Assembly (NCBI GenBank): GCA_036172665.1
Contig: JAYKNF010000014.1
Coordinates: 3,213,001-3,277,000, forward strand
Origin: Prosopocoilus inquinatus
Lineage: Eukaryota; Arthropoda; Insecta; Coleoptera; Lucanidae
DNA length: 64,000 bases
Direction of reading: 5' to 3'
A model generated the notes under the pieces. The model ran no database searches, was not told where the DNA came from, and was given only the letters and a program-made list of their open reading frames with translations. A program made the position numbers and the translations under genes. Positions 21,966-36,300 of the stretch are shown here, one piece after another; positions within the stretch are counted from its first letter, which is position 1; each line of letters starts with the position of its first letter.

Positions 21966-24640
21966 TTTTGGACGCAGCAGGAGCTGGAAATAGTTTTAAA
22001 CGAAACACCACGTATTAGCGTTGTTCCTGTGCTGTATCTAATCGATCCTTACTTATCTATTATGTTATTTGACGTTTGGATGGACTCCAGTAACCAACCC
22101 TGACGTGAGATACGAAGTTCTCGGACGCAGCAGAAGCTGGAAATAGTTTTAAACGAAACAACACGCATTAGCGTTGTTCCTGTGAAGTATCTAATCGATC
22201 CTTACTCATCTATCATGTTATTTGGCGTTTCGATGGACTCCAGTAACTTAGATGTGAGATACGAAGTTTTCGGACGCAGCAGGAGCTGGAAATAGTTGTA
22301 AACGAAACAACACGTTTTAGCGTTGTTCCTGTACTGTATCTAATCGATCCTTACTTATCTATCATGTTATTTGACGTTTCGATGGGCTCCAGTAACTCTG
22401 ATGTGAGATACGACGTTTTCGGACGCAGCAGAAGCTGGAAATAGTTTTAAACGAAACAACACGTTTAAGCGTTGTTCCTGTGCTGTATCTAATAGATCCT
22501 TACTTATCTATCATGTTATTTGACGTTTCGATGGGCTCCAGTAACTCTGATGTGAGATACGACGTTTTCGGACGCAGCAGAAGCTGGAAATAGTTTTAAA
22601 CGAAACAACACGCATTAGCGATGTTCCTGTGATGTATCTAATCGATCCTTACTTATCTATCATGTTATTTGACGTTTCGATGGGCTCCAGTAACTCTGAT
22701 GTGAGATTCGACGTTTTCGGACGCAGCAGAAGCTGGAAATAGTTTTGAACGAAACAACACGCATTAGCGTTGTTCCTGTGCTGTATCTAATCGATCCTTA
22801 CTTATCTATCATGTTATTTGACATTTCGATGGACTCCAGTAACTCTGATGTGAGATACGACGTTTTCGGACGCAGCAGCAGCTGGAAATAGTTTTAAACG
22901 AAACAACACATATTAGCGTTGTTCCTGTAATGTATCTAATCGATCCTTACTCATCTATCATGTTATTTGACGTTTGGATGGACTCCAGTAACTAGGATGA
23001 GAGATACAAAGATTTCGGACGCAGCAGAAGCTGGAAATAGTTTTGAACGAAACAACACCTATTAGCGTTGTTCCTGTGATGTATCTAAACGATCCTTACT
23101 TATCTAACCTGTTATTTGACGTTTGGATGGACTCCAGTGTGTCTGATGTGAGATACAAAGTTTTGGGACGCAGCAGGAGCTGGAAATAGTTTTAAACGAA
23201 ACAACACGTATTAGCGTTGTTCCTGTGATGTATCTAAACGATCCTTACTTATCTAACATGTTATTTGACGTTTGGATGGACTCCAGTGTGTCTGATGTGA
23301 GATACAAAGTTTTGGGACGCAGCAGGAGCTGGAAATAGTTTTAAACGAAACAACACATATTAGCGTTGTTCCTGTAATGTATCTAATCGATCCTTACTCA
23401 TCTATCATGTTATTTGACGTTTGGACAGACTCCAGTAACTCTGATGTGAGATACAAAGTTATCGGACGCAGCAGAAGCTGGAAATAGTTTTGAACGAAAC
23501 AACACGTATTAGCGTTGTTCCTGTGATGTATCTAAACGATCCTTACTTATCTAACATGTTATTTGACGTTTGGATGGACTCCAGTAAGTCTGATGTGAGA
23601 TACAAAGTTTTTGGACGCAGCAGGAGCTGGAAATAGTTTTAAACGAAACAACACGTATTAGCGTTGTTCCTGTGCTGTATCTAATCGATACTTACTTATC
23701 TATCATGTTATTTGACGTTTCGATGGACTCCAGTAACTCTGATATGAGATACGAAGTTTTCGGACGCAGCAGAAGCTGGAAATAGTTTTAAACGAAACAA
23801 CACGTATTAGCGTTGTTCCTGTGATGTATCTAATCGATCCTTACTCATCTATCATGTTATTTGACGTTTGGATGGACTCCATTAACTCTGATGTGAGATA
23901 CAAAGTATTTGGACGCAGCAGGAGCTGGAAATAGTTTTAAACGAAACAACACGTATTAGCGTTGTTCCTGTGCTGTATCTAATCGATCCTTACTTATCTA
24001 TCATGTTATTTGACGTTTGGATGGACTCCAGTAACTCTGATGTGAGATACGACGTTTTCGGACGCAGCAGAAGCTGGAAATAGTTTTAAACGAAACAACA
24101 CGTATTAGCGTTGTTCCTGTGATGTATCTAATCGATCCTTACTCATCTATGATGTTATTTGACGTTTGGGTGGGCTCCAGTAACTCTGATGAGAGATACA
24201 AAGATTTCGGACGCAGCAGAAGCTGGAAATACTTTTGAACGATACACCACCTATTAGCGTTGTTCCTGTGATGTATCTAAACGATCCTTACTTATCTAAC
24301 ATGTTATTTGACGTTTGGATGGACTCCAGTGTGTCCGATGTGAGATACAAAGTTTTGGGACGCAGCAGGAGCTGGAAATAGTTTTAAACGAAACAACACG
24401 TATTAGCGTTGTTCCTGTGCTGTATCTAATCGATCCTTACTTATCTATCATGTTATTTGACGTTTGGATGGACTCCAGTAACCCTGACGTGAGATACGAA
24501 GTTCTCGGACGCAGCAGAAGCTGGAAATAGTTTTAAACGAAGCAACAGGCATTAGCGTTGTTCCTGTGATGTATCTAATCGATCCTTACTCATCTATCAT
24601 GTTATTTGACGTTTCGATGGACTCCAGTAACTCTGATGTG
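21966..24640. repeat. HOR unit A3 (partial, about 18 monomers)
   Basis: The unit follows A2 at +6560 from the AACC insertion up to about 24.64 kb, then loses the match. Soon after, AGATACAAAG replaces AGATAGAAAG and GTTGTCCCTG replaces GTTGTTCCTG. It has CTTACTTATCTAACCTG and GATGTATC where A1 and A2 have CTTCCTTATC and GATATATC. It is either an older truncated copy or was cut by recombination at its right end. Confidence 0.87.
22027..22179. repeat. Length-variant monomer, 153 bp, A3 copy
   Basis: This is the third copy of the AACCAACCC variant, 6560 bp after the second. It shows that a third A unit begins here. Confidence 0.93.
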
Positions 24641-24709
24641 AGATACGTTTCCGGACGCAGCAGAAGCTGGAAATAGTATTAAACGAAACAACACGTATTA
24701 GCGTTGTTC
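24564..24709. repeat. Length-variant monomer, 146 bp
   Basis: This TTTCCGG-subtype copy reads GAGATACGTTTCCGG where all others read GAGATACGACGTTTCCGG. Three bases (ACG or GAC) are lost, probably by slippage between the two ACG triplets. It lies at the distal edge of the partial A3 unit. Confidence 0.9.
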
Positions 24710-27530
24710 CTGTGATGTATCTAATCGATCCTTACTCATCTATCATGTTATTTGACGTTTGGATGGACTCCAGTAACTAGGATGAGAGATACAAAGATTT
24801 CGGACGCAGCAGAAGCTGGAAATAGTTTTGAACGAAACAACACCTATTAGCGTTGTTCCTGTGATGTATCTAAACGATCCTTACTTATCTAACATGTTAT
24901 TTAACGTTTGGATACACTCCAGTAAGTCTGATGTGAGATACAAAGTTTTTGGACGCAGCAGGAGCTGGAAATAGTTTTAAACGAAACAACACGTATTAGC
25001 GTTGTCCCTGTGCTGTATCTAATCGATCCTTACTTATCTATCATGTTATTTGACGTTTGGATGGACTCCAGTAACTCTGATGTGAGATACGACGTTTTCG
25101 GACGCAGCAGGAGCTGGAAATAGTTTTAAACGAAACAACACGTATTAGCGTTGTTCCTGTGATGTATCTAATCGATCCTTACTTAGCTACTATGTTATTT
25201 GACGTTTCGATGGACTCCAGTAACTCTAATGTGAGATATGAAATTTTCAGACGCAGCAGCAGCTGGAAATAGTTTGAAACGAAACAACACATATTAGCGT
25301 TGTTCCTGTGATGTATCTAAACGATCCTTACTCATCTATCATGTTATTTGACGTTTGGACGGACTCCAGTAACTCTGATGGGAGATACAAAGTTCTCGGA
25401 CGCAGTAGAAGCTGGAAATAGTTTTGAACGAAACAACACGTATTAGCGTTGTTCCTGTGATGTATCTAAACGATCCTTACTTATCTAACATGTTATTTGA
25501 CGTTTGGATGGACTCCAGTAAGTCTGATGTGAGATACAAAGTTTTTGGACGCAGCAGGAGCTGGAAATAGTTTTAAACGAAACAACACGTATTAGCGTTG
25601 TTCCTGTGCTGTATCTAATCGATCCTTACTTATCTATTATGTTATTTGACGTTTGGATGGACTCCAGTAACCCTGACGTGAGATACGAAGTTCTCGGACG
25701 CAGCAGAAGCTGGAAATAGTTTTAGAATAGATGTTCCTGTGATGTATCTAATCGATCCTTACTTATCTATCATGTTATTTGACGTTTCGATGGGCTCCAG
25801 TAACTGTGATGTGAGATTCGACGTTTTCGGACGCAGCAGAAGCTGGAAATAGTTTTAAATGAAACAACACGTTATAGCGTTGTTCCTGTGCTGTATCTAA
25901 TCGATCCTTACTTATCTATCATGTTATTTGACGTTTCGATGGGCTCCAGTAACTCTGATGTGAGATACGACGTTTTCGGACGCAGCAGAAGCTGGAAATA
26001 GTTTTGAACGAAACAACACGCATTAGCGTTGTTCCTGTGATGTATCTAATCGATCCTTACTTAGCTACTATGTTATTTGACGTTTCGATGGACTCCAGTA
26101 ACTCTAATGTGAGATACGAAATTTTCGGACGCAGCAGAAGCTGGAAATAGTTTTAAACGAAACAACACGCATTAGCGTTGTTCCTGTGATGTATCTAATC
26201 GATCCTTACTCATCTATCATGTTATTTGGCGTTTCGATGAACTCCAGTAACTCTGATGTGAGATACGACGTTTTCGGACGCAGCAGCAGCTGGAAATAGT
26301 TTTAAACGAAACAACACATATTAGCGTTGTTCCTGTAATGAATCTAATCGATCCTTACTCATCTATCATGTTATTTGACGTTTGGACAGACTCCAGTAAC
26401 TCTGATGTGAGATACAAAGTTATCGGACGCAGCAGAAGCTGGAAATAGTTTTGAACGAAACAACACGTATTAGCGTTGTTCCTGTGATGTATCTAAACGA
26501 TCCTTACTCGTCTATCATGTTATTTGACGTTTGGATGGACTCCAGTAACTCTGATGTGAGATACAAAGATTTTGGACGCAGCAGGAGCTGGAAATAGTTT
26601 TAAACGAAACAACACGTATTAGCGTTGTTCCTGTGCTGTATCTAATCGATCCTTACTTATCTATCATGTTATTTGACGTTTGGATGGACTCCAGTAACTC
26701 TGATGTGAGATACGACGTTTTCGGACGCAGCAGAAGCTGGAAATAGTTTTAAACGAAACAACACGTATTAGCGTTGTTCCTGTGATGTATCTAATCGATC
26801 CTTACTCATCTATCATGTTTTTTGACGTTTGGGTGGACTCCAGTGAGTCTGATGTGAGATACAAAGTTTTGGGACGCAGCAGGAGCTGGAAATAGTTTTA
26901 AACGAAACAACACGTATTAGCGTTGTTCCTGTGCTGTATCTAATCGATCCTTACTTATCTATCATGATATTTGACGTTTGGATGGACTCCAGTAACCCTG
27001 ACGTGAGATACGAAGTTCTCGGACGCAGCAGAAGCTGGAAATAGTTTTAAACGAAGCAACAGGCATTAGCGTTGTTCCTGTGATGTATCTAATCGATCCT
27101 TACTCATCTATCATGTTATTTGACGTTTCGATGGACTCCAGTAACTCTGATGTGAGATACGACGTTTCCGGACGCAGCAGAAGCTGGAAATAGTATTAAA
27201 CGAAATAACACGTATTAGCGTTGTTCCTGTGATGTATCTAATCGATCCTTACTCATCTATCATGTTATTTGACGTTTGGATGGACTCCGGTAACTAGGAT
27301 GAGAGATACAAAGATTTCGGACGCAGCAGAAGCTGGAAATAGTTTTGAACGAAACAACACCTATTAGCGTTGTTCCTGTGATGTATCTAAACGATCCTTA
27401 CTTATCTAACATGTTATTTAAAGTTTGGATACACTCCAGTAAGTCTGATGTGAGATACAAAGTTTTTGGACGCAGCAGGAGCTGGAAATAGTTTTAAACG
27501 AAACAACACGTATTAGCGTTGTTCCTGTGC
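24641..27530. repeat. Mosaic satellite stretch
   Basis: About 19 monomers lie here with no long single alignment that I could find. Short runs resemble A (GATGGGCTCC, CTGTAATG), B (AACCCTG / GCAACAGGCATT / TTTCCGG tetramer near 27.0 kb) and C (GTTGTCCCTG at 25.0 kb). It contains the 133-bp irregular monomer. Private substitutions are more frequent here, for example GAGATATGAAATTTTCAG near 25.24 kb. I see only satellite. Confidence 0.8.
25604..25736. repeat. Truncated monomer, 133 bp, irregular junction
   Basis: After GGAAATAGTTTTA the sequence runs GAATAGATGTTCCTGTG. The expected bases between the A-tract and GATGTTCC, including AAACGAAACAAC, are missing (16 bp net). The GAATAG piece is not found at this place in any other monomer I compared. 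The next monomer (TCGATGGGCTCC) starts a different HOR context, so this looks like an end-joining junction between two array segments. Confidence 0.85.
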
Positions 27531-28980
27531 TGTATCTAATCGATCCTTACTCATCTATCATGTTATTTGGCGTTACGATGGACTCCAGTAACTTAGATGT
27601 GAGATACGAAGTTCTCGGACGCAGCTGAAGCTAGAAATAGTTTTAAACGAAACAACATGCATTAGCGTTGTTCCTGTGATGTATCTAATCGATCCTTACT
27701 TATCTATCATGTTATTTGACGTTTGGATGGACTCCAGTAACCCTGACTTTAGATACGAAGTTCTCGGACGCAGCCGAAGCTGGAAATAGTTTTAAACGAA
27801 ACAACACGTATTAGCGTTGTTCCTGTGATGTATCTAATCGATCCTTACTCATCTATCATGTTATTTGACGTTTGGATGGACTCCAGTAACTCTGATGTGA
27901 GATACAAAGTTTTTGGACGCAGCAGAAGCTGGAAATAGTTTGAAACGAAACAACACATATTAGCGTTGTTCCTGTGATGTATCTAATCGATCCTTACTCA
28001 TCAATCATGTTATTTGACGTTTGGATGGACTCCAGTAAGTCTGATGTGAGATACAAAGTTTTTGGACGCAGCAGGAGCTGGAAATAGTTTCAAACGAAAC
28101 AACACGTATTAGCGTTGTTCCTGTGCTGTATCTAATAGATAATTACTTATCTATCATGTTATTTGACGTTTCGATGGACTCCAGTAACTCTGATGTGAGA
28201 TACGACGTTTTCGGACGCAGCAGAAGCTGGAAATAGTTTTAAACGAAGCAACACGTATTGGCGTTGTTCCTGTGATATATCTAATCGATCCTTACTCATC
28301 TATCATGTTATTTGACGTTTGGATGGACTCCAGTAACTCTGATGTGAGATAAAAAGTTTTTGGACGCAGCAGAAGCTGGAAATAGTTTTGAACGAAACAA
28401 CACCTATTAGCGTTGTTCCTGTGATGTATCTAATCGATCCTTACTTAGCTACTATGTTATTTGACGTTTCGATGGACTCCAGTAACTCTAACGTGAGATA
28501 CGAAATTTTCCGACGCAGCAGCAGCTGGAAATAGTTTTAAACGAAACAACACGTATTAGCGTTGTTCCTGTGCTGTATCTAATCGATCCTTACTCATCTA
28601 TCATGTTATTTGGCGTTACGATGGACTCCAGTAACTTAGATGTGAGATACGAAGTTCTCGGACGCAGCTGAAGCTAGAAATAGTTTTAAACGAAACAACA
28701 TGCATTATCGTTGTTCCTGTGATGTATCTAATCGATCCTTACTTATCTATCATGTTATTTGACGTTTGGATGGACTCCAGTAACCCTGACTTTAGATACG
28801 AAGTTCTCGGACGCAGCCGAAGCTGGAAATAGTTTTAAACGAAACAACACGTATTAGCGTTGTTCCTGTGATGTATCTAATCGATCCTTACTCATCTATC
28901 ATGTTATTTGACGTTTGGATGGACTCCAGTAACTCTGATGTGAGATACAAAGTTTTCGGACGCAGCAGGAGCTGGAAATA
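27531..28980. repeat. 7-monomer local duplication
   Basis: About 27.53-27.93 kb and 28.57-28.97 kb match at an offset of 1043 bp (7 x 149). Both hold the GGCGTTACG / CAGCTGAAG monomer followed by a partner reading CCTGACTTTAG, a variant seen nowhere else in the window (elsewhere CCTGACTTGAG). That shared private base supports a local duplication independent of the larger HORs. Confidence 0.83.
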
Positions 28981-30354
28981 GTTGTAAACGAAACAACAAG
29001 TTTTAGCGTTGTTCCTGTGCTGTATCTAATCGATCCTTACTTATCTATCATGTTATTTGACGTTTCGATGGGCTCCAGTAACTCTGATGTGAGATACGAC
29101 GTTTTCGGACGCAGCAGAAGCTGGAAATAGTTTTAAACGAAACAACACGTTTAAGCGTTGTTCCTGTGCTGTATCTAATAGATCCTTACTTATCTATTAT
29201 GTTATTTGACGTTTCGATGGGCTCCAGTAACTCTGATGTGAGATACGACGTTTTCGGACGCAGCAGAAGCTGGAAATAGTTTTAAACGAAACAACACGCA
29301 TTAGCGATGTTCCTGTGATGTATCTAATCGATCCTTACTTATCTATCATGTTATTTGACGTTTCGATGGACTCCAGTAACTCTGATGTGAGATACGACGT
29401 TTCCGGACGCAGCAGAAGCTGGAAATAGTATTAAACGAAACAACACGTATTAGCGTTGTTCCTGTGATGTATCTAATCGATCCTTACTCATCTATCATGT
29501 TATTTGACGTTTGGATGTACTCCAGTAACTAGGATGAGAGATACAAAGATTTCATACGCAGCAGAAGCTGGAAATAGTTTTGAACGAAACAACACCTATT
29601 AGCGTTGTTCCTGTGATGTATCTAAACGATCCTTACTTATCTAACATGTTATTTAACGTTTGGATACACTCCAGTAAGTCTGATGTGAGATACAAAGTTT
29701 TTGGACGCAGCAGGAGCTGGAAATAGTTTTAAACGAAACAACACGCATTAGCGTTGTTCCTGTGATGTATCTAATCGATCCTTACTTATCTATCATGTTA
29801 TTTGACGTTTGGATGGACTCCAGTAACTCTGATGTGAGATACGACGTTTTCGGACGCAGCAGAAGCTGGAAATAGTTTTAAACGAAACAACACGTATTAG
29901 CGTTGTTCCTGTGATGTATCTAATCGATCCTTACTCATCTATAATGTTATTTGACGTTTGGGTGGACTCCAGTAACTCTGATGAGAGATACAAAGATTTC
30001 GGACGCAGCAGAAGCTGGAAATAGTTTTGAACGATACACCACCTATTAGCGTTGTTCCTGTGATGTATCTAAACGATCCTTACTTATCTAACATATTATT
30101 TGACGTTTGGATGGACTCCAGTGAGTCTGATGTGAGATACAAAGTTTTGGGACGCAGCAGGAGCTGGAAATAGTTTTAAACGAAAGAACACGTATTAGCG
30201 TTGTTCCTGTGCTGTATCTAATCGATCCTTACTTATCTATCATGTTATTTGACGATTGGATGGACTCCAGTAACCCTGACGTGAGATACGAAGTTCTCGG
30301 ACGCAGCAGAAGCTGGAAATAGTTTTAAACGAAACAACACGCATTAGCGTTGTT
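28981..30354. repeat. Family C, first segment
   Basis: This segment is collinear with about 35.09-36.46 kb at an offset of 6109 bp (41 monomers). It starts with the GATGGGCTCC run, then TTTCCGG, then the C-specific pair GGATGTACTCC with GATTTCATACGC at 29514, then CTATAATG and CATATTATTTG monomers and GAAAGAACACG. GGATGTACTCC is the best marker of the C family and occurs eleven times between 29.5 and 53.4 kb. Confidence 0.85.
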
Positions 30355-33300
30355 CCTGTGATGTATCTAATCGATCCTTACTCATCTATCATGTTATTTG
30401 GCGTTACGATGGACTTCAGTAACTTAGATGTGAGATACGAAGTTCTCGGACGCAGCTGAAGCTAGAAATAGTTTTAAACGAAACAACATGCATTAGCGTT
30501 GTTCCTGTGATGTATCTAATCGATCCTTACTTATCTATCATGTTATTTGACGTTTGGATGGACTCCAGTAACCCTGACTTGAGATACGAAGTTCTCGGAC
30601 GCAGCCGAAGCTGGAAATAGTTTTAAACGAAACAACACGTATTAGCGTTGTTCCTGTGATGTATCTAATCGATCCTTACTCATCTATCATATTATTTGAC
30701 TTTTGGATACACTCCAGTAACTCTGATGTGAGATACAAAGTTTTTGGACGCAGCAGAAGCTGGAAATAGTTTTGAACGAAACAACACGTATTAGCGTTGT
30801 TCCTGTGATGTATCTAATCGATCCTTACTTAGCTACTATGTTATTTGACGTTTCGATGGACTCCAGTAACTCTAATGTGAGATACGAAATTTTCGGACGC
30901 AGCAGCAGCTGGAAATAGTTTGAAACGAAACAACACATATTAGCTTTGTTCCTGTGATGTATCTAATCGATCCTTACTCATCTATCATGTTATTTGACGT
31001 TTGGATGGACTCCAGCAAGTCTGATGTGAGATACAAAGTTTTTGGACGCAGCAGGAGCTGGAAATAGTTTTAAACGAAACAACACGTATTAGCGTTGTTC
31101 CTGTGCTGTATCTAATCGATAATTACTTACCTATCATGTTATTTGACGTTTCGATGGACTCCAGTAACTTTGATGTGAGATACGAAGTTTTCGGACGCAG
31201 CAGAAGCTGGAAATAGTTTTAAACGAAACAACACGTATTAGCGTTGTTCCTGTGCTGTATCTAATCGATACTTACTTATCTATCATGTTATTTGACGTTT
31301 CGATGGACTCCAGTAACTCTGATGTGAGATACGAAGTTTTCGGACGCAGCAGAAGCTGGAAATAGTTTTAAACGAAACAACACGTATTAGCGTTGTTCCT
31401 GTGATGTATCTAATCGATCCTTACTCATCTATCATGTTATTTGACGTTTGGATGGACTCCAGTAACTCTGATGTGAGATACAAAGTTTTTGGACGCAGCA
31501 GGAGCTGGAAATAGTTTTAAACGAAACAACACGTATTAGCGTTGTTCCTGTGCTGTATCTAATCGATCCTTACTTATCTATCATGTTATTTGACGTTTGG
31601 GTGGACTCCAGTAACTCTGATGAGAGATACAAAGATTTCGGACGCAGCAGAAGCTGGAAATACTTTTGAACGATACACCACCTATTAGCGTTGTTCCTGT
31701 GATGTATCTAAACGATCCTTACTTATCTAACATTTTATTTGACGTTTAGATGGACTCCAGTGTGTCTGATGTGAGATACAAAGTTTTGGGACGCAGCAGG
31801 AGCTGGAAATAGTTTTAAACGAAACAACACGTATTAGCGTTGTTCCTGTGATGTATCTAATCGATCCTTACTCATCTATCATGTTATTTGACGTTTGGGT
31901 GGACTCCAGTAACTCTGATGAGAGATACAAAGATTTCGGACACAGCAGAATCTGGAAATACTTTTGAACGATACACCACCTATTAGCGTTGTTCCTGTGA
32001 TGTATCTAAACGATCCTTACTTATCTAACATGTTATTTGACGTTTAGATGGACTCCAGTGTGTCTGATGTGAGATACAAAGTTTTGGGACGCAGCAGGAG
32101 CTGGAAATAGTTTTAAACGAAACAACACGTATTAGCGTTGTTCCTGTGCTGTATCTAATCGATCCTTACTTATCTATCATGTCATTTGACGTTTGGATGG
32201 ACTCCAGTAACCCTGACGTGAGATACGAAGTTCTCGGACGCAGCAGAAGCTGGAAATAGTTTTAAACGAAGCAACAGGCATTAGCGTTGTTCCTGTGATG
32301 TATCTAATCGATCCTTACTCATCTATCATGTTATTTGACGTTTCGATGGACTCCAGTAACTCTGATGTGAGATACGACGTTTCCGGACGCAGCAGAAGCT
32401 GGAAATAGTATTAAACGAAACAACACGTATTAGCGTTGTTCCTGTGATGTATCTAATCGATCCTTACTCATCTATCATGTTATTTGACGTTTGGATGTAC
32501 TCCAGTAACTAGGATGAGAGATACAAAGATTTCATACGCAGCAGAAGCTGGAAATAGTTTTGAACGAAACAACACCTATTAGCGTTGTTCCTGTGATGTA
32601 TCTAAATGATCCTTACTTATCTAACATGTTATTTAACGTTTGGATACACTCCAGTAAGTCTGATGTGAGATACAAAGTTTTTGGACGCAGCAGGAGCTGG
32701 AAATAGTTTTAAACGAAACAACACGTATTAGCGTTGTCCCTGTGCTGTATCTAATCGATCCTTACTTATCTATCATGTTATTTGACGTTTGGATGGACTC
32801 CAGTAACTCTGATGTGAGATACGACGTTTTCGGACGCAGCAGAAGCTGGAAATAGTTTTAAACGAAACAACACGTATTAGCGTTGTTCCTGTGATGTATC
32901 TAATCGATCCTTACTCATCTATAATGTTATTTGACGTTTGGGTGGACTCCAGTAACTCTGATGAGAGATACAAAGATTTCGGACGCAGCAGAAACTGGAA
33001 ATAGTTTTGAACGATACACCACCTATTAGCGTTGTTCCTGTGATGTATCTAAACGATCCTTACTTATCTAACATATTATTTGACGTTTGGATGGACTCCA
33101 GTGAGTCTGATGTGAGATACAAAGTTTTGGGACGCAGCAGGAGCTGGAAATAGTTTTAAACGAAAGAACACGTATTAGCGTTGTTCCTGTGCTGTATCTA
33201 ATCGATCCTTACTTATCTATCATGTTATTTGACGTTTGGATGGACTCCAGTAACCCTGACGTGAGATACGAAGTTCTCGGACGCAGCAGAAGCTGGAAAT

Positions 33301-36300
33301 AGTTTTAAACGAAACAACACGCATTAGCGTTGTTCCTGTGATGTATCTAATCGATCCTTACTCATCTATCATGTTATTTGGCGTTACGATGGACTCCAGT
33401 AACTTAGATGTGAGATACGAAGTTCTCGGACGCAGCTGAAGCTAGAAATAGTTTTAAACGAAACAACATGCATTAGCGTTGTTCCTGTGATGTATCTAAT
33501 CGATCCTTACTTATCTATCATGTTATTTGACGTTTGGATGGACTCCAGTAACCCTGACTTGAGATACGAAGTTCTCGGACGCAGCCGAAGCTGGAAATAG
33601 TTTTAAACGAAACAACACGTATTAGCGTTGTTCCTGTGATGTATCTAATCGATCCTTACTCATCTATCATATTATTTGACTTTTGGATGGACTCCAGTAA
33701 CTCTGATGTGAGATACAAAGTTTTTGGACGCAGCAGAAGCTGGAAATAGTTTTGAACGAAACAACACGTATTAGCGTTGTTCCTGTGATGTATCTAATCA
33801 ATCCTTACTTAGCTACTATGTTATTTGACGTTTCGATGGACTCCAGTAACTCTAATGTGAGATACGAAATTTTCGGACGCAGCAGCAGCTGGAAATAGTT
33901 TGAAACGAAACAACACATATTAGCGTTGTTCCTGTGATGTATCTAATCGATCCTTACTCATCAATCATGTTATTTGACGTTTGGATGGACTCCAGTAAGT
34001 CTGATGTGAGATACAAAGTTTTTGGACGCAGCAGGAGCTGGAAATAGTTTTAAACGAAACAACACGTATTAGCGTTGTTCCTGTGCTGTATCTAATAGAT
34101 AATTACTTATCTATCATGTTATTTGACGTTTCGATGGACTCCAGTAACTCTGATGTGAGATACGAAGTTTTCGGACGCAGCAGAAGCTGGAAATAGTTTT
34201 AAACGAAGCAACACGTATTGGCGTTGTTCCTGTGATATATCTAATCGATCCTTACTCATCTATCATGTTATTTGGCGTTTCGATGGACTCCAGTAGCTCT
34301 GATGTGAGATACGACGTTTTCGGACGCAGCAGAAGCTGGAAATAGTTTTAAACGAAACAACACGCATTAGCGTTGTTCCTGTGATGTATCTAATCGATCC
34401 TTACTTAGCTACTATGTTATTTGACGTTTCGATGGACTCCAGTAACTCTAATGTGAGATACGACGTTTTCGGACGCAGCAGAAGCTGGAAATAGTTTTAA
34501 ACGAAACAACACGTATTAGCGTTGTTCCTGTGATGTATCTAATCGATCCTTACTTATCTAACATGTAATTTAAAGTTTGGATGGACTCCAGTAAGTCTGA
34601 TGTGAGATAAAAAGTTTTTGGAAGCAGCAGGAGCTGGAAATAGTTTTAAACGAAACACCACCTATTAGCGTTGTTCCTGTGATGTATCTAAACGATCCTT
34701 ACTTATCTAACATGTTATTTGACGTTTGGATGGACTCCAGTAAGTCTGATGTGAGATACAATGTTTTTGGACGCAGCAGGAGCTGGAAATAGTTTTAAAC
34801 GAAACACCACGTATTAGCGTTGTTCCTGTGGTGTATCTAATCGATCCTTACTTATCTATTATGTTATTTGACGTTTGGATGGACTCCAGTAACCCTGACG
34901 TGAGATACGAAGTTCTCGGACGCAGCAGAAGCTGGAAATAGTTTTAAACGAAACAACACGCATTAGCGTTGTTCCTGTGAAGTATCTAATCGATCCTTAC
35001 TCATCTATCATGTTATTTGGCGTTTCGATGGACTCCAGTAACTTAGATGTGAGATACGAAGTTTTCGGACGCAGCAGGAGCTGGAAATAGTTGTAAACGA
35101 AACAACACGTTTTAGCGTTGTTCCTGTGCTGTATCTAATCGATCCTTACTTATCTATCATGTTATTTGACGTTTCGATGGGCTCCAGTAACTCTGATGTG
35201 AGATACGACGTTTTCGGACGCAGCAGAAGCTGGAAATAGTTTTAAACGAAACAACACGTTTAAGCGTTGTTCCTGTGCTGTATCTAATAGATCCTTACTT
35301 ATCTATTATGTTATTTGACGTTTCGATGGGCTCCAGTAACTCTGATGTGAGATACGACGTTTTCGGACGCAGCAGAAGCTGGAAATAGTTTTAAACGAAA
35401 CAACACGCATTAGCGATGTTCCTGTGATGTATCTAATCGATCCTTACTTATCTATCATGTTATTTGACGTTTCGATGGACTCCAGTAACTCTGATGTGAG
35501 ATACGACGTTTCCGGACGCAGCAGAAGCTGGAAATAGTATTAAACGAAACAACACGTATTAGCGTTGTTCCTGTGATGTATCTAATCGATCCTTACTCAT
35601 CTATCATGTTATTTGACGTTTGGATGTACTCCAGTAACTAGGATGAGAGATACAAAGATTTCATACGCAGCAGAAGCTGGAAATAGTTTTGAACGAAACA
35701 ACACCTATTAGCGTTGTTCCTGTGATGTATCTAAACGATCCTTACTTATCTAACATGTTATTTAACGTTTGGATACACTCCAGTAAGTCTGATGTGAGAT
35801 ACAAAGTTTTTGGACGCAGCAGGAGCTGGAAATAGTTTTAAACGAAACAACACGTATTAGCGTTGTCCCTGTGCTGTATCTAATCGATCCTTACTTATCT
35901 ATCATGTTATTTGACGTTTGGATGGACTCCAGTAACTCTGATGTGAGATACGACGTTTTCGGACGCAGCAGAAGCTGGAAATAGTTTTAAACGAAACAAC
36001 ACGTATTAGCGTTGTTCCTGTGATGTATCTAATCGATCCTTACTCATCTATAATGTTATTTGACGTTTGGGTGGACTCCAGTAACTCTGATGAGAGATAC
36101 AAAGATTTCGGACGCAGCAGAAGCTGGAAATAGTTTTGAACGATACACCACCTATTAGCGTTGTTCCTGTGATGTATCTAAACGATCCTTACTTATCTAA
36201 CATATTATTTGACGTTTGGATGGACTCCAGTGAGTCTGATGTGAGATACAAAGTTTTGGGACGCAGCAGGAGCTGGAAATAGTTTTAAACGAAAGAACAC

